This document shows, piece by piece, positions 37,201 through 49,559 of a stretch of 64,000 bases of DNA. The notes below the pieces were generated by a model. That model did not search any database and was not told the DNA's origin. It worked only from the letters and a program-made list of their open reading frames with translations. Position 1 is the stretch's first letter. Every line of letters starts with the position of its first letter. The translations under genes were made by a program, and so were the position numbers. The DNA comes from Cymodocea nodosa (Eukaryota > Streptophyta > Magnoliopsida > Alismatales > Cymodoceaceae). The DNA is taken from positions 3,244,001-3,308,000 of the forward strand of contig CM072336.1 in the NCBI GenBank assembly GCA_036874045.1, in the 5' to 3' direction.

Positions 37201-39012
37201 CCAATTAGTAAACAAGAGTCGTCAGTACCAATAATAATCAAAATATAATAAAAATTTAAACAAAAACTACTGATACTAATCACAAATAGTAGAAAATTTA
37301 ACTCACTCGAACACAACAATATCTATTTCAAATAAAGTTACTATCCAAGAATTTCAAGTCTATTTTCAGGTATTGGAAAATGAAATTATTTGATTTTTTA
37401 TGAAATAATCTCAACAAACCTCCACAAGAAGTGCGTAGCAAGTTTATCTTAAAAACCATGAAATTAACATCAGATGATAGGACTATTATCTTTGGAATGT
37501 TAACTAAACATGAGCATTACCACAATTAACACCTACATCATGTGGGAGGCTTGATGGATCATGTAATGTCTCAGAATCATTTTCTAAAGCATTTTCAAGT
37601 ACAGTTCGCAGTTCCATCTCTTGCTGAAGGAGTTTTTGCAACTTCTGTACCTGTCATCATATTGAATTACATTTCTTGCAAAGTTTCTGAACTTTGGAAT
37701 GCTAACTCTGAAAATAGAAATTACATTCTGAAATGATGTAATTTGAAAGATTCTATCAAATCCTAAAACATTATACAGTAATTTCAGTAAGTTTCACAGC
37801 ATGTGATAGATGTGTTAAACTGAATACCCTTTTCAATCTACATAAGCGTTATATATCTATACAGTTTTGGTAAAATTTTATGTGAAGCATAGCATTTGGT
37901 AATTGGTGTCTAAAGCTTAACTTTAAGGTTTATTCTTTTTCTCATTCTGAACGAGTCATCGATTCAGGTGCTAATGAAAGAACACTTAAATATATATAAA
38001 CGTTCAGTAAAAGAAAGAAGCTGGCCATTGTTGAAGCTGGATCGGCTGTCCTCATCTATGTATTCAACCAATCACAACATTAAATTGTTGGTTGATATGA
38101 CCGATGAATGATGTCACTTGTTATGATGTGAATGTGATACATGGATTTTGGGACAGATGATATGCCAATATTGTCTTTTCACCTAAAACCGTAGGTCTCT
38201 AATAGGCTGCAATTCCTGGTATGAACTTTTACCCTTGTTCGACAATAGCAAAAAACCTTCATTATGCAGAAAACAGTCCATGAAGCTTATAATGAATGCA
38301 TTTTGAAAATCAGCAAAGGAAAGTGCAATCCATTATTTATAAAGAAGTAGTTAATGCTCGGGAAGGGATATCGCAAGACATTTCTCTTAATGGATTTGCG
38401 AAGACGATTTATCTCACCACACACTCAAAGTATCAAAAACAAAAGAATTTATAACCAAATTAATAAACGGATCAAAAATTTACTAGACAACAAGTTGGAG
38501 AACAAAAATAAACAAATCTTCAACAGACAAAAATAATGGATGAAACATACTTCCCGTTCAAGCCGAAATCTGCAGGATTCCCTTGTAAGACGTCTGGCCG
38601 CAATTTTGCTGCTTCTTGCTTTGACGCCAGCACAATTCCCCTGGGTAAAGGACAGAAAGAAAATGTCTTTCGGCAGGAGTCCACGGTAAAGAGAAGAAAA
38701 ACGGAAAAATTCACGACATAATCAATAGAGGAATGTTATCCTGTAAAACTTTCAACACCGAAAGTAGGTAAGCAATTATTAATCAATTAAATTATTTATC
38801 AAACACTAACCAAAAAGAATCGGCATTTTTCGTTTTTTTACACATGAACCAACACACTTATCTTTCTCTAGCCATAAATATAGTCGGCGAATAGGCGAAT
38901 TCTCTTCGTAAGAAGAATAAAAACAAGAAGTAAAAGCAAATCTTACGATTTCATCGACATCGGAGTAACCAAAGGTTGGAGCAGCAGGAGCGGCTTCTGA
39001 ATAATGCAGCAT
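31220..39012 (-). CDS. DUF547 protein with MIP1-type leucine zipper
   Basis: A predicted 550-residue protein. Coding exons, in minus-strand order: 39012-38947, 38640-38551, 37650-37537, 35289-35110, 34806-34292, 34202-34103, 33997-33938, 32778-32686, 32581-32462 and 31534-31220; phases join throughout. Residues about 40-135 form the ternary-complex-factor MIP1-type coiled coil (RLEREVQKLQKLLQQEMELR, then SVSKLEEEMVSLHFQLIQER). DUF547 follows at about 320-450 (NEKLAFWINLYNALMMH, AYLAYGVPKSDYKLFSLMQ, TYTVGGHSFTAAAIEYVLL, ALSSGMHSSPA, IYTPESVREELEEAQRDYI). Plant members were first noted as binding partners of MADS-box factors or are described only by domain; the function is unsettled. The start is uncertain: the frame is open upstream to 39354 with a serine-rich (TCC)n-coded run, and I chose MLHYSEAAPAAPTFGYSDV as the most protein-like start. 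For exon 3 I used the donor at 37536, which keeps phase 0. Confidence 0.85.
33195..33354 (+). mobile_element. Au-like SINE
   Basis: A 160-bp tRNA-derived short element in an intron of the DUF547 gene, opposite to the gene. The Pol III A box reads as 'tgatggtaaagttg' (33208-33221) and the B box as 'gatttgaatc' (33246-33255). The body then follows the remembered Au SINE order: a GGGTAAGGCTGCGTACA-like part ('ggatataagcctatgtaa'), 'cttcctagacc', and 'agcctcatgcactaagact', matching the CGGGAGCTT.GTGCACCGGGCT part. It is diverged, so old. No clear target duplication was seen. Confidence 0.72.
35790..36880 (+). mobile_element. Ty1/copia retrotransposon fossil
   Basis: Inside the fourth DUF547-gene intron (35290-37536), on the strand opposite to the gene. 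A methionine-tRNA-type primer site (TGGTATCAGTGTTC near 35924) marks the left part. Pieces of the pol C-terminus follow: YWNRATHILSYIKRNPRKGL near 36258, and KHIEVYYLYVRDL with a LADTLP-type motif near 36650-36755, as in copia RNase H. A TGTTAGA-type repeat start lies near 36830. Most of gag-pol is gone and the remainder is broken in many places, so it is old. The 5' repeat could not be delimited. Confidence 0.6.
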
Positions 39013-39104
39013 TGGGGCAGCACCGATGCTGGAATCACCTATCGGCGGAGAGAAAATGCCAGAAGGAATCGTACGACGGTGTAAACCAAACGATGGTCGC
39101 GAAA

Positions 39105-39131
39105 AGGAGGAGGAGGAGGAGGAGGAGGAGA
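39105..39131. repeat. (GGA)n trinucleotide run
   Basis: Nine or so GGA units upstream of the chosen DUF547-gene start. Read on the minus strand in the extended frame they would encode a serine run, which argues for leader rather than protein. Confidence 0.7.
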
Positions 39132-39359
39132 AGGCAAAGAGTAGTATCCGATCTGGATTTTCAGCGACAAGAACAGCAATATCGATAATCGCTCTCTTGT
39201 GCGAGTAGTAGTTGACATCTGAGCTGGGGTGGAGCAGAGCAGGTACGGGAGAATGGAAGCGAAGGGCAGGAAAGGACAGGGATCGGACTGGGACCCCGAG
39301 AACGAATTCAAAAAATAAGCTTATTTTATTGTGTATTTGAAATCTCTGGCCCACGCGTT

Positions 39360-41373
39360 AAATAGCGCTCAACTGCCACCGGTAACGAGGGTTGTCACGT
39401 GAGTTCCCCGTCTGTGTCATCAATTTCTTAATTTTTTTTAAAGATCACAACAACATTGTTTATTTTTTTATAATATTAATGATTTTTATATTTATTAATA
39501 TTTAAATTCCAAGAAAAATTATAAATATAGTTATTTTTAATTAACTAATCCGTTGAAGTTAATTTGTAAGCTTTCTTCTCTTACTTCGTAAGATTTTTGA
39601 GAGAATAAAATATTGATTTAAATTTAAGTACAAATATTAAATTTAAATATCAGAAACAAAAAACTGCAATTTTTTTATTTAAATTCATGGGAATACTTAG
39701 AAGAATTTCAATCCACGTAATAACTCAATTGATCAACAACAATGATATTCTTAGTTCTAATTAAAAAAATTGTATGGTAGAATATTTGTTTAGTTGGTTT
39801 TATATGAGTATCGTTGCTTTATGATTTTCACCGTTTTATGGAGGGAAAAATGAAGAGATAAGGAGAGATGGTGGGGTTGAGAGAAAGAGAGGGAAAAGAT
39901 AAGGGTGAACACAGATAAAAGGGTTATAATGTATGGAAATGAAACCAATGTTTGCAGTATGTGATGTTGTTAAGAGCATCACCCATCAACCTACCAGCCA
40001 TAATTTTTCTAATTAATATTCTAACATAACCAAATTTTCCATATTGTAGATGTAACCATCATGACAAAAATTTTAATCTTCTATATCTACCACAAAAATT
40101 AAAAATGCGATTCTAATTATGACGCACAAGTTGGCGTACATGGCATGCAAACAGATCCATCTATATAATTAAGAGAAGACAATCGGTGTGGACTAAATAT
40201 TTTATCTAAATCGTATTGTTTGTCGATGCACTTTTTATTTATATTTGGATAAGGACTACAAAAAGAGATCTACAATCTTTTACTAATCTAAGCCTACTTC
40301 CTAAAAATTGCATAATCATTAATCCATACCATTCTATCAAAGTTCTCTCTTTATTTTTTTCTAGTTTTTAAGAATTCCAATTGTTTCTCATACATTTTCC
40401 TCTTTGTATATTCCACTTTTTATCAAAATTATTCATAACATTAATTGACAAAAAAGGATCATCATAATCTCCGATAAGAATGTACCAGAATTATAACAGG
40501 TCGCAATTATGGAGTAATCATTCACTAGCAAGTACAATAAGATCATGTCACACAATAGCCTGTTCTTGTAAAAGAATCTATTAGATCCCTTTCTATAAAT
40601 TCAAATTATGAATGAAATTTTTATCTTCAGATTATTTACAGAAATTTCAAATTTATTTTCACCCACGTAGAAATCTTTTTATAATATCAATAAATAGTTT
40701 CGTGTAGTCGACAAAAAATATCAACTATTATTTTCATTAAAAATGAACTTCCCGATATGATTGTATAATAGTTGTGATATTACATATTTGCAATATGATT
40801 ATGGTTTATTACTTAAAAAAATAAATACAGTTTTGAGTGAAATAAATTAATAAATCTCTTTGCAAAAAGGTCTATTAATCTCGTCGAACGATTATTTCCT
40901 TCTTGCATAAACATATTTACTCGTACTCACCCTTAGCTGTTCTTTTCTGTAGTCCATTCCTCTCTCACCCACGTTCTCCACAAAATGACAGAAAACACAG
41001 ACAAACAAGCACATAAAGCAAGAAGAAGAAGAATGTACACGAATCGAATTTCGATACCCATACAAGATACCATGCCGAAGTTCGCAACAGCCCGTACCGA
41101 CGACGTCACATAATGGATATGATTACCAGGGAGACTATTAAACTTCAGACCCGCCAATAGCCTGCTTCAGAATACACGTAGTGATAATTGTGACAGTAGG
41201 ATAGAAGACATATCTAACGTAGATGGCAAAAGATACAAGGGTTTATAACACAAAGCTACGTAAACATGTGAAAATGTTGCCATGCCGTCAAACCAAAAGC
41301 CGAGAAAAGACAACTGACGCATTTAACGCTTGCCAGAGAAAGTAGACCAGCAGCAAGCAGCACAACAGACAAT
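39360..41373. other. intergenic, AT-rich
   Basis: From about 39420 to 40900 it is AT-rich without recognisable genes. From about 40930 to 41373 it probably contains the distal 3' UTR of the minus-strand cwf21 gene. Minus-strand frames at 40933-41157 and 41256-41519 show no family signature. Confidence 0.4.
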
Positions 41374-41636
41374 CCTGCGGCAGGAGAATAATCTATATTA
41401 GGATTACATGCCCACAAAAACCCTGGAAAACAATGAGCAAACATTTTTATAGCTTCTGAACCAGTCTCCCTCATGCGCAACGACAATTGACACACAATGA
41501 GTGCCACCAATGAAACCAATTCGATTCACTGAGAGAGCCGATAAAAGTCCACCGTGGACCATAGACACATAGGGCTGTTATAAACAAAATCCCATTATAA
41601 TAAAACATCTTACCATTTAAATACGGGAGCGCGCCA

Positions 41637-44600
41637 TCAGCTACGCCTTCGTCTCCGATCTATATCAGCATAATCATTGTATCTGCGCTCATAGCTTGCC
41701 TCGTGATGATCCCAAGACCTATCGTACCTTCTAGCAACATCATCTTCCTTCTCAACTCTCTTACTACTATTACAGTTTTCACCTTCATCTCTCTTGTTAC
41801 TTCTATTATTACGTTCACCTTCTTTGTATCTGTTGGATTCTTCGAATTCAACGTACCTGCGGTCGTACTGATCCCCGTAACGGTGCACAGAATGACCGCC
41901 ATGTCTCTTCCTCTTAGCACGATCTTCTTGCTCTTCATCTCCATTTCTGTTTCTCTTCCTATATTCATTATATTGTTCCCTCATTGAATCAGGATGATCA
42001 ATTCTTCTCCTATAGACGCTACTTTTCTCATCTGTATATTCTCTATGACTTGAATAACGATCATTTGTGCCGTGCCTTGGCTTCCTTCCTTCATCCTCAT
42101 CTGAGTGTCTCCTAGACTTTGAACGCAGTCTATCAAGCTCATCAACTTCAGGATCTCTGTTTCTTTTCCCAGCACCACCGTAGGCATCTAGAACATCTTG
42201 CTTAGACTCAAATTTATCAATTTTCTTCAAGGCTTCAAACTGCTCTCTATTTCTATTGTGTTCAAAGTGTCTCTTCTTTTTTCCATCTAGATCACTTTCA
42301 AACTGGTAATTTGCGTCAGACTTCCTAATAGCTTCCCCATGAACCTCCCTGTTGTCTACAGTTAGTTCCTTTTTCGAACTGATATTGCTAGCTGTCACAT
42401 CACCATCTCTTTCTCTGCCAATCTTATAACCAAGCTTTTGTTTGTCCAGGACAGATGCATGCACTTCATTCCTATCGTTGTTGCCCCTTTTTTGTCTCCC
42501 GATTACTCCCTTTCTTCTAGCATTTCTATCTTCACTAAAATCACTGCTAGTGCTATCAGACTGCAGATCACTGGTTTCTTCAGAGCTACTACTGCCACTA
42601 TCATCGGTTGTGGAAATTATCCCCTGCCGCATTCTGTTCTTCCTATCAACATACTTTCCCCGATTATCGTTGGCAGAATCAGTACCATCGTCATCATCAG
42701 TGTCATGTCTTTGTCTGATTCTTTTAGCCCTGTCTTTTTTATCCTTGGTGCTTTTTCCTTGCCTACCATAATCTGAATCCGAATCATTATCATGACCAGA
42801 TTTTCTTTCAATAAAACTCTCCCTTTTCCTTGAAATTCTTCTAGACCTTGTGTTACCACCATCAGAATCAGTGCTCTCATCGTCGTAGGTGCCATGTCTT
42901 TGTCTGTCTCTTTTAGTCCTGCCATTTTTATCCTTAGCGTTCTTTGCTTGTTTACCACGATCTGAATCTGAATCACTATCAAAACCAGATTTTCTTTTAG
43001 TAAAAGACTCTCTTTTCCCTGAAATTCTTCTAGACCTTGCTTTGCCAACCTCAGAATCAGAGCTTTCATTAGAATGATACCTCTTCCTCCCCTTATCCCT
43101 ATCCATTTTCCCTACAGAACTTAATTTCGCACGATCAGAATTATTATCGCATTTTCTGACACCCGATCTATCACTGTATTGGCGTGCCTTCTCTTGTAGT
43201 TTTATTTTCCCTCCCCTGCCAATATCAGTACTGGAATCAGAATCATCAGAGTCATGCCTTGTTTTCCTCTGGCTGCTGACTTTCTTATTCTTACTGCATA
43301 TCTCTCGACTCTTGTCCAAAGAAATATCAGGCTCCTCAGACTCATAACGTCTCTTCTGCCTATTTCTCCCAACTTCGTATTTTCTGTGCTTCCCTTCATA
43401 AGGTTCTGACTCTGAATCTGACTCTGACATTGAATCTGAATCTGAATAATGCCTTTTTTGCTTCTTGTCACTCTTATATACTCCCTTTCTCACATTTTTC
43501 TTGATTAAATCGCTTTCAGAATCTGAATCATCCATGTCATGTTTTCCTTTAATAACTTTCTTCTGTTTCACAGGATAGTTTAGGTTTCTTTTTTGCATGT
43601 GACCATCATCGTCATCATTTGAAGAATCATTATAGATGCCTTTTCTGGTACCCTTCTTCTGTCTTTCACTCCAGTTTCTTCTATCACTATCAGGACCTTC
43701 CTTGTATCTATCTGGCTTTTCGGATTGCTTGTACTTGCTTATTTCAGATGCACTTCTTTTTGTGTTATATTTAAATTTATCAATGTCTCCATCTCCATTG
43801 GGACTGCGGTGCTGAATTTTCCTTGTATCTTCCTTTACTTTCTTATCTGCTTTCAGTCGGTTCTCCCTATCAGAATCATCAGAAGATCTTATCTCTCCAT
43901 CTTCTTGCTTTTCATGGTTTCTGGACCATTGGTTTTCGGATCTGTTGTAATTTTTTGCTTCAGATGTGGCACCTTTTTCAGTTTGGATATCTTGCCTACC
44001 CTTCTGAATTTCTCGTTCGACATGATCAAAATTATCATTTCCAAATTGCTTTAACTTTGAAGCCTTTTGTGATTTGTCCTCATCAGCATCGTCAGATTCT
44101 TCAGATCCTGAATCATTTGATTTGTCCTGCAAATTTTCTTCTTCAAGTTCCACTTTGGAGGAAGTATCTTCTTGCTTAATTCCAAGGGCTTCTCTCATAG
44201 CTTCCAGTTGTTTTTCTTTTCTTGCAGCAATTTGATGTGATTGGGTATCAGAAACTCTGGCAAGACAACTTCATAAGTTAGTAAGGTCCTGATAACCAGA
44301 CTTCATATCATGGTCAGAAAAACAAAACAATGAGGTTACAGATTCAAACCGTAAATATAAAAAATGACAGATTAAGAGGTTACCAACCAAAAGATTGACC
44401 CAAGCGTTATTTATTGAGAAAATGAACTGAATGCATGAATTATTTGCCGCATGAAGGTGTGATTTGATTTCATCTATGTTCCTATTAAATGTTGACAACA
44501 ATAATTTACGAAAGAAACATAAGAAAATACTTTTGTCAGATGTTCAGTTCTTTTCTTCATTTTTCGGTGGCAATATTGAACCAGCCATTATTTGCCACTC

Positions 44601-45327
44601 ATTTGAGGTGTAGAAACCTTATGTCCGCAGCAAAGACCCAAAAGATAACTTGTAAAGTTCAAATCGTGTCGTATTGTTGAAGATGGAACAATCAAAAGGT
44701 AAACACACGTGAGGGAAAAGATCCTTGGCAAATTAACAGAATGAAATCAACAACGAACCAAACAATTGCAAAAAAAGTTCTCCATGTAAGACGACTGTAA
44801 ACTCAAAATACCATATTGACAACTCCATTTGATGATCAATTCATTTGTTTGACAGATTTTTTTGAAATAGTACTTAACAGGTTTTATTAATGTAAGAAAG
44901 TCATTGTTTCCGTATCAACAACATAAGCATATTGCAAACACCGATCTCACCTCTTTTCAGCACCTCTCCTGTTGCCCGACCTTCCGGCACCATCCTCCGC
45001 ACCACCACCTGCAGCGGCCTCCGCCTCCAGCGCCTTCCTCACCTCCTCAAGTCTCTCGGTGATCTCGGACTCCGTGTACCCCTGATCCACGAGAGCCTCT
45101 TCCAGCTGGAGAAGCTTGAGCTGGATCTGCCGCTTCCGGTCGTGCTCGAGGATGTCCTTGTTAGCCTTCTTGACGCCGCCGATGCTGTTGAGGTCTAGCG
45201 GGGGCTTGTCGCTGACCGCGGCGGCGGCGGCGGTGGTAGTTCGCGGCCTGACGAAGAACTTGTTGGTCTGGATGTAGCCATTCGTGCCCGAACCCCGCGG
45301 TGTCTGAAGACCGATGCCGTTGTACAT
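41637..45327 (-). CDS. cwf21-domain splicing protein with long charged tail (SRRM2-like)
   Basis: A predicted 998-residue protein from two coding exons, 45327-44951 and 44256-41637, joined in phase 2. The N-terminus [20 protein letters not shown] is the signature of the Cwc21/SRRM2 family, which binds Prp8 and Snu114 in the catalytic spliceosome. The cwf21 domain is at residues 57-101 ([20 protein letters not shown] then [20 protein letters not shown]). An alanine run ([11 protein letters not shown]) precedes it. The remaining 870 or so residues, in one 2.6-kb exon, are K/R/S/D/E-rich and disordered, with SDSDSD clusters and a tandem 63-residue repeat. The 5' leader carries a double telo-box (45371-45382). 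A splice donor sits about 24 bp after the stop (41613) with a plausible acceptor at 41375, so the 3' UTR probably contains an intron. Many antisense frames here are composition shadows. Confidence 0.88.
42645..43033 (-). repeat. tandem 63-codon duplication in the cwf21 gene
   Basis: Two successive units start [12 protein letters not shown] (near 43033) and [12 protein letters not shown] (near 42844) and continue in register through KSG..SDSDSD, K.KDK..R.KR.RQRH and DD.STDS-like text. The offset is exactly 189 bp. The copies differ at many codons, so the duplication is not recent. Confidence 0.75.
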
Positions 45328-45370
45328 GACTGGCGTGGATCGAAGGGAATCAAGAGAAGAGGACGATGAA

Positions 45371-45382
45371 GCCCTAACCCTA
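45371..45382 (-). promoter_or_regulatory. double telo-box in the cwf21 gene leader
   Basis: Read on the minus strand the sequence is CTAGGGTTAGGG, about 45-55 bp upstream of the ATG. Motif and position match telo-boxes in leaders of plant RNA-processing and translation genes. Confidence 0.45.
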
Positions 45383-45429
45383 GTTTTGCTGGGGGAGAGA
45401 CGGAAGGGCCTACAGATATCGAGATAAGG

Positions 45430-46810
45430 CAGCTATTCGATGTGGAACGACTTTTAATCGTATAAAAATGTGTAAAAAAAAGGAGTACGTAGACACCTGT
45501 ACTATATTTAGTTATTTTTTTTAAAAAAAAAAAAATTATTAAGAAGGTTAATCTATAGTATAATATAATGTATTATGTATTAAAATTAGAATCTAATCTG
45601 AAATCTATCATTTAAGATATTTAATTTTAAAATTAATAGCTAAAATTTAAAAGAAATTGATCAATTTTAGTACCTTTAAATCAAGGATAAATACTTATTT
45701 AATTTGAATAGAAATTTTATCATGTATTTATAGTTATATGATAATATCTATATGATTAATTTTAATCTCCATGTATTTATAAAAACAAAATTCAACACTT
45801 TTAGAGGAAATGTTTTCCTCCGAGTGCATATAAAATAATTCTCTTTATTATTATGTCATGTTATAATATTGTCTTTATATATAGATAAAGAAATAACTCT
45901 CAGTGAAGTTGTAAGATTGTATGTTGTTGACCAAAGTTGTGATATTGCACGTTGTTGACTGAGGTTAAAATCATATATTCAAAAATTAATTTAATAGCTT
46001 TACCTACGTTAATATTCTTTAAAATTCCTAAAAGTATGTGGTTATGAATATTTGAACTTTAGTAAAGAATATCTAACTACACAACTTTGGTTAACACAAC
46101 TACTTTAATTCGATATTTTATTTATGCTAATATACAAAAATAATAACATATCGTAAAATAAAAAGTAAAAATATTGATAAATTTTTTAAGAGATATTTTC
46201 TTTAAACGAATATTTGGTAAAAAAGAATTAACATCTACAAATCATATCCTTCTATAACTCTTAAAAATAGTCTCCAAAACCACAAATAGAATATGGTTCC
46301 TGAACTTAGCACCTCCTTAAAAAATAGCTACAAATATAGGTAACACTACAATAACTAGATGTCTTAAGCATCTTTTAATTTAAATTATAGAATGACCAAT
46401 TATGAGATTATTCAATTATAATCATAGTTTAAATTTAAGGTCTTTGACATAAAGATGATAAGTACAATTTGATGTAATGCATATTAACATTGAAAGAAAG
46501 ATTCCATGATCTTGATAATTACACTTTTATTCAATTCAAAACTTAAATAGTATAATTCACAACTATAACACACACAAGGGAATAATTTGTGCAAAGAACA
46601 ATTATGAAAGGAAATAATTTTCCTAATGGTGTTTGTTGGAAATATTCATAGAGATCTTTATAACCCAAGAAGTTACAAGTAACAACATGGATGTTAGCAT
46701 ACACTACCAATATATGGTAAAAATTTTACTTAAATAGAATAAGTAGCAATCATTCAACTAAAAGTCTTAAAATAATGGATTTAAATGTCTTATAATTATT
46801 AAAATTTTAA
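45430..46810. other. intergenic, strongly AT-rich
   Basis: Long A/T-rich spacer with only short frames. I see nothing that looks like a gene or a recognisable element. Confidence 0.5.
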
Positions 46811-48102
46811 TTAGATTTCAATCATTGATCAATACCAAAAAGATTATCAGACAAATAGAGCATTTACAGACAATATCAGATGCAGCTGACAGACAATTTC
46901 CACTCTGCAAGTGCGGCCCAGGCCTGAAAAAATGACCATCCGAAAATACTTTGCAAAAGAGTACCACGGTCATTCTCGAATCAGGCTTCACTGGAATAGA
47001 TGAAAATTTTGCAGGAAAATCACGACATTTCAAAGAGTAAAAAAATATCACGTTTTTAACTGCTGTTTATAATCTAAAATATATGCTAGATTTCGAAAAA
47101 GATTATTTGATTAAATGACATGAAAAGTAGCATCTTCAAAATCAGTGTAAATCAGTCAGTTTGAACGTGAATCTGCGGTTGAAAATCATCTGGATTTTGT
47201 CTAAAATATCTAAGTCAATGAACATTTTGGTAAGATTTTTGTCAAAATTATATAATCGTAAAATTGGTACATCCAAAATACTATACAAACAAGGTCTGAG
47301 ATACCAAATAAGTCACAGGCGTGGGCCTAGGCCGCTTCTTATACCCTTCTTACTTACCGCAGAGCGACATTAATATATTCACCATAAAAACTTTCAATTA
47401 TCGGGTTACAGGATAATGTCACTGCAAGCTCTCATATTTTAGCCAACGCTACCGCCACATACAAAATTTGTATCCCATCAGAGTTGGGGGATCGTTCTGA
47501 ATGTCTTCTTAGCTCTGTAGTTATGAGTGAAAATCCTTGTAACAGCGATCCATTTCCCTGTTCAAATCATAAAAAAAAGCTAACATCACATCGTTTCTTG
47601 GCAATAATAATATGAACAAAAAGCAAAATTGTCTTGAAATAAGAGGTGCTTTTATTAGGTGAAGAATCAAATTGTTGAAAAAGTATTAAATGCATTATAT
47701 TCCCATCGTGAACAAAAAAGAACACAGCCTGCAAACTGAAACCTTGAAAATTAACAAAAAACAAGATAGCTTAGCATGGAAAATACAATGTAATTATCTA
47801 TTTATATCTGTTATAATACATTATTCCTTTAAGATTCATTTCTCTCGAAGGTGCATATTTGTCACGTTCAAAGAACAATTTCAACCACTTCAGGAAAAAA
47901 GAACAAGGGAAAATGGAGAATTTCAACCAAAATAATTCTGTACCAAGTGGTTTGTGCCATAACCATGGCTGTGCATCATCTCTACGGATGCATTTGCATA
48001 TATTGTCAAAATACACATGCAACCAGAAAGGCGTGTTACTGTCGGTTGTACTAGGAAACGAAGCATTTGTTTCCTCGTGAATCCAACATCTTAATGCTAT
48101 AA
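46811..48102. other. intergenic or transcript body of the minus candidate locus
   Basis: AT-rich with scattered better-composed patches near 46850-47030 and 47400-47560. Minus-strand frames such as 46818-47051 are open but match no family. If the candidate locus at 49560-50060 is transcribed on the minus strand, this could be its introns or 3' UTR. Confidence 0.3.
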
Positions 48103-48170
48103 GGTGACTCTACTGACCAGTCAAACCTGAAAGACAGCTTAGCTGTTATACGACCGGCTAACGACTCACC
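48103..48170. mobile_element. 68-bp palindromic MITE-like element
   Basis: The stretch begins GGTGACTCTACTGACC and ends in the complement of GGTGAGTCGTTAGCC, so it is an inverted repeat over most of its length. Its two arms resemble the ends of the longer element at 48991-49211. It looks like a deleted relative that kept only its termini. Confidence 0.45.
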
Positions 48171-48990
48171 ATGTACAGCTTTCACATTTTCAAAATATAC
48201 TACAGCACTAAAACAATTGAGGACGTGAAAGAAAGTTGAAACACTAGCAGCAAGTAACATGTCAACAAAATTCTTGGAGAGAATAATGAGAAAAACCAGA
48301 GGAAGAAATGTCGAAACAAGCAACAATGCACAGTTTTGAAACAGAAAAAAACACCTTGAAATTGACTACCTGAAAATTTCACAATCTGTATGCTTGAACC
48401 CCTTCAACGGCATCACTTTAAGTATTGCAGAACATCAATTTAATAACATGGAAAACCATCTGTGAAATTTTCATGTGAATATCATTTTAATAACATGGAA
48501 GAAAGAAAATATGATCGATAAGAACCATCTTTTCTATATCATTTTAATAACATTGAAGAAACAAAATATGAACGATGAAAATCATATTTTTTAGCAATGT
48601 TGTTGACTCCCATCCCAACTTCTCAAACTGCTTATCAGCTGAGACATTAATTAATGTATCAAAAAAGTCTAGGATGAATATACTACAAGATCAAACAATG
48701 AAATACATTGCAATGTTCTCCATTTGCATGGCATAACCTCTCCCATTCTGCCTCTCAGAACTTAACAACTTGTGATCTCAAAAATCATCTTTTCTACGTG
48801 AGCACCTAAGGATAACCTTATTTCAGTATTAATATGGCCCTCTGATTAATCTGCATTTCAATTTCTTAGGCACAGGCTCTTATATTGTTCCCTATTTCTA
48901 TGCACTGGTTTTTTCATATTTCAGTGGTGTACTTCAAGAAGGAAAATATGTTTTTCTTTTCCCTTCGTGAGAACTCCACTTTTTACTATC
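48171..48990. other. AT-rich spacer between the two MITE-like elements
   Basis: No gene or recognisable element was seen. Short repeated phrases such as 'atcattttaataacat' recur between 48480 and 48560. Confidence 0.4.
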
Positions 48991-49211
48991 GGTGAGCTTA
49001 CTGACCAATCACATAAAATAAATGAGACCAGATTTCCTCATTATTCGGGTCTCCATATACCCACCAATCAGTTGCAATCATGAGACACGAGAGGACTCAT
49101 GTATCACATCAAATGATTGATGTGGTTTACAGGGATACAAAAATGAGGATGGGAGATCTAGACTCAAAAGAAACACAGCTTCGCTGTTATATGATTGGCT
49201 AATTGGCCACC
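48991..49211. mobile_element. 221-bp MITE-like element with about 28-bp inverted ends
   Basis: The left end reads GGTGAGCTTACTGACCAATC and the right end, on the minus strand, GGTGGCCAATTAGCCAATCA, both then continuing with ATAA-type sequence. The interior has no coding capacity. Size, terminal inversion and AT-rich interior suit a miniature DNA transposon; the superfamily is not clear because no convincing target duplication was seen. Confidence 0.5.
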
Positions 49212-49559
49212 TTCACTTATATCTATTTAGAAATATTTGAAGTATGTTTGAGAAATTATAAACGATGACAGGAATTAAATGTTTAGAATTCAATTGCAGC
49301 TGCTTATTCAATTAACAATGACCAAATTCAACATACACAATGCGATGCTTTCTTTTTGAAATTGGTTAAAGACATCAGGATTTGGAATCAGAAAACAGTA
49401 TAAAACCATAACAGGACAACTTTAACGTCACATTAAATAAAAGACAAACATTACTCTACAAAAAGAATTTAGTACCTTCTCGTTAAAAACAAAAAACACT
49501 TTACATAAAAAACACCAAATCCAAAGATAAGCAAGAAAGGAAGAATCTGCGGGACTAAT

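Noticed and set aside
40933-41519. Two minus-strand frames with hydrophobic stretches downstream of the cwf21 gene
   Set aside because: Most likely its 3' UTR or spacer; no conserved motif or convincing start.
41703-44179. Several open frames on the plus strand and in other minus frames across the cwf21 exon
   Set aside because: They mirror the biased K/R/S/D codons of the real 2.6-kb exon and show no domain or start context.
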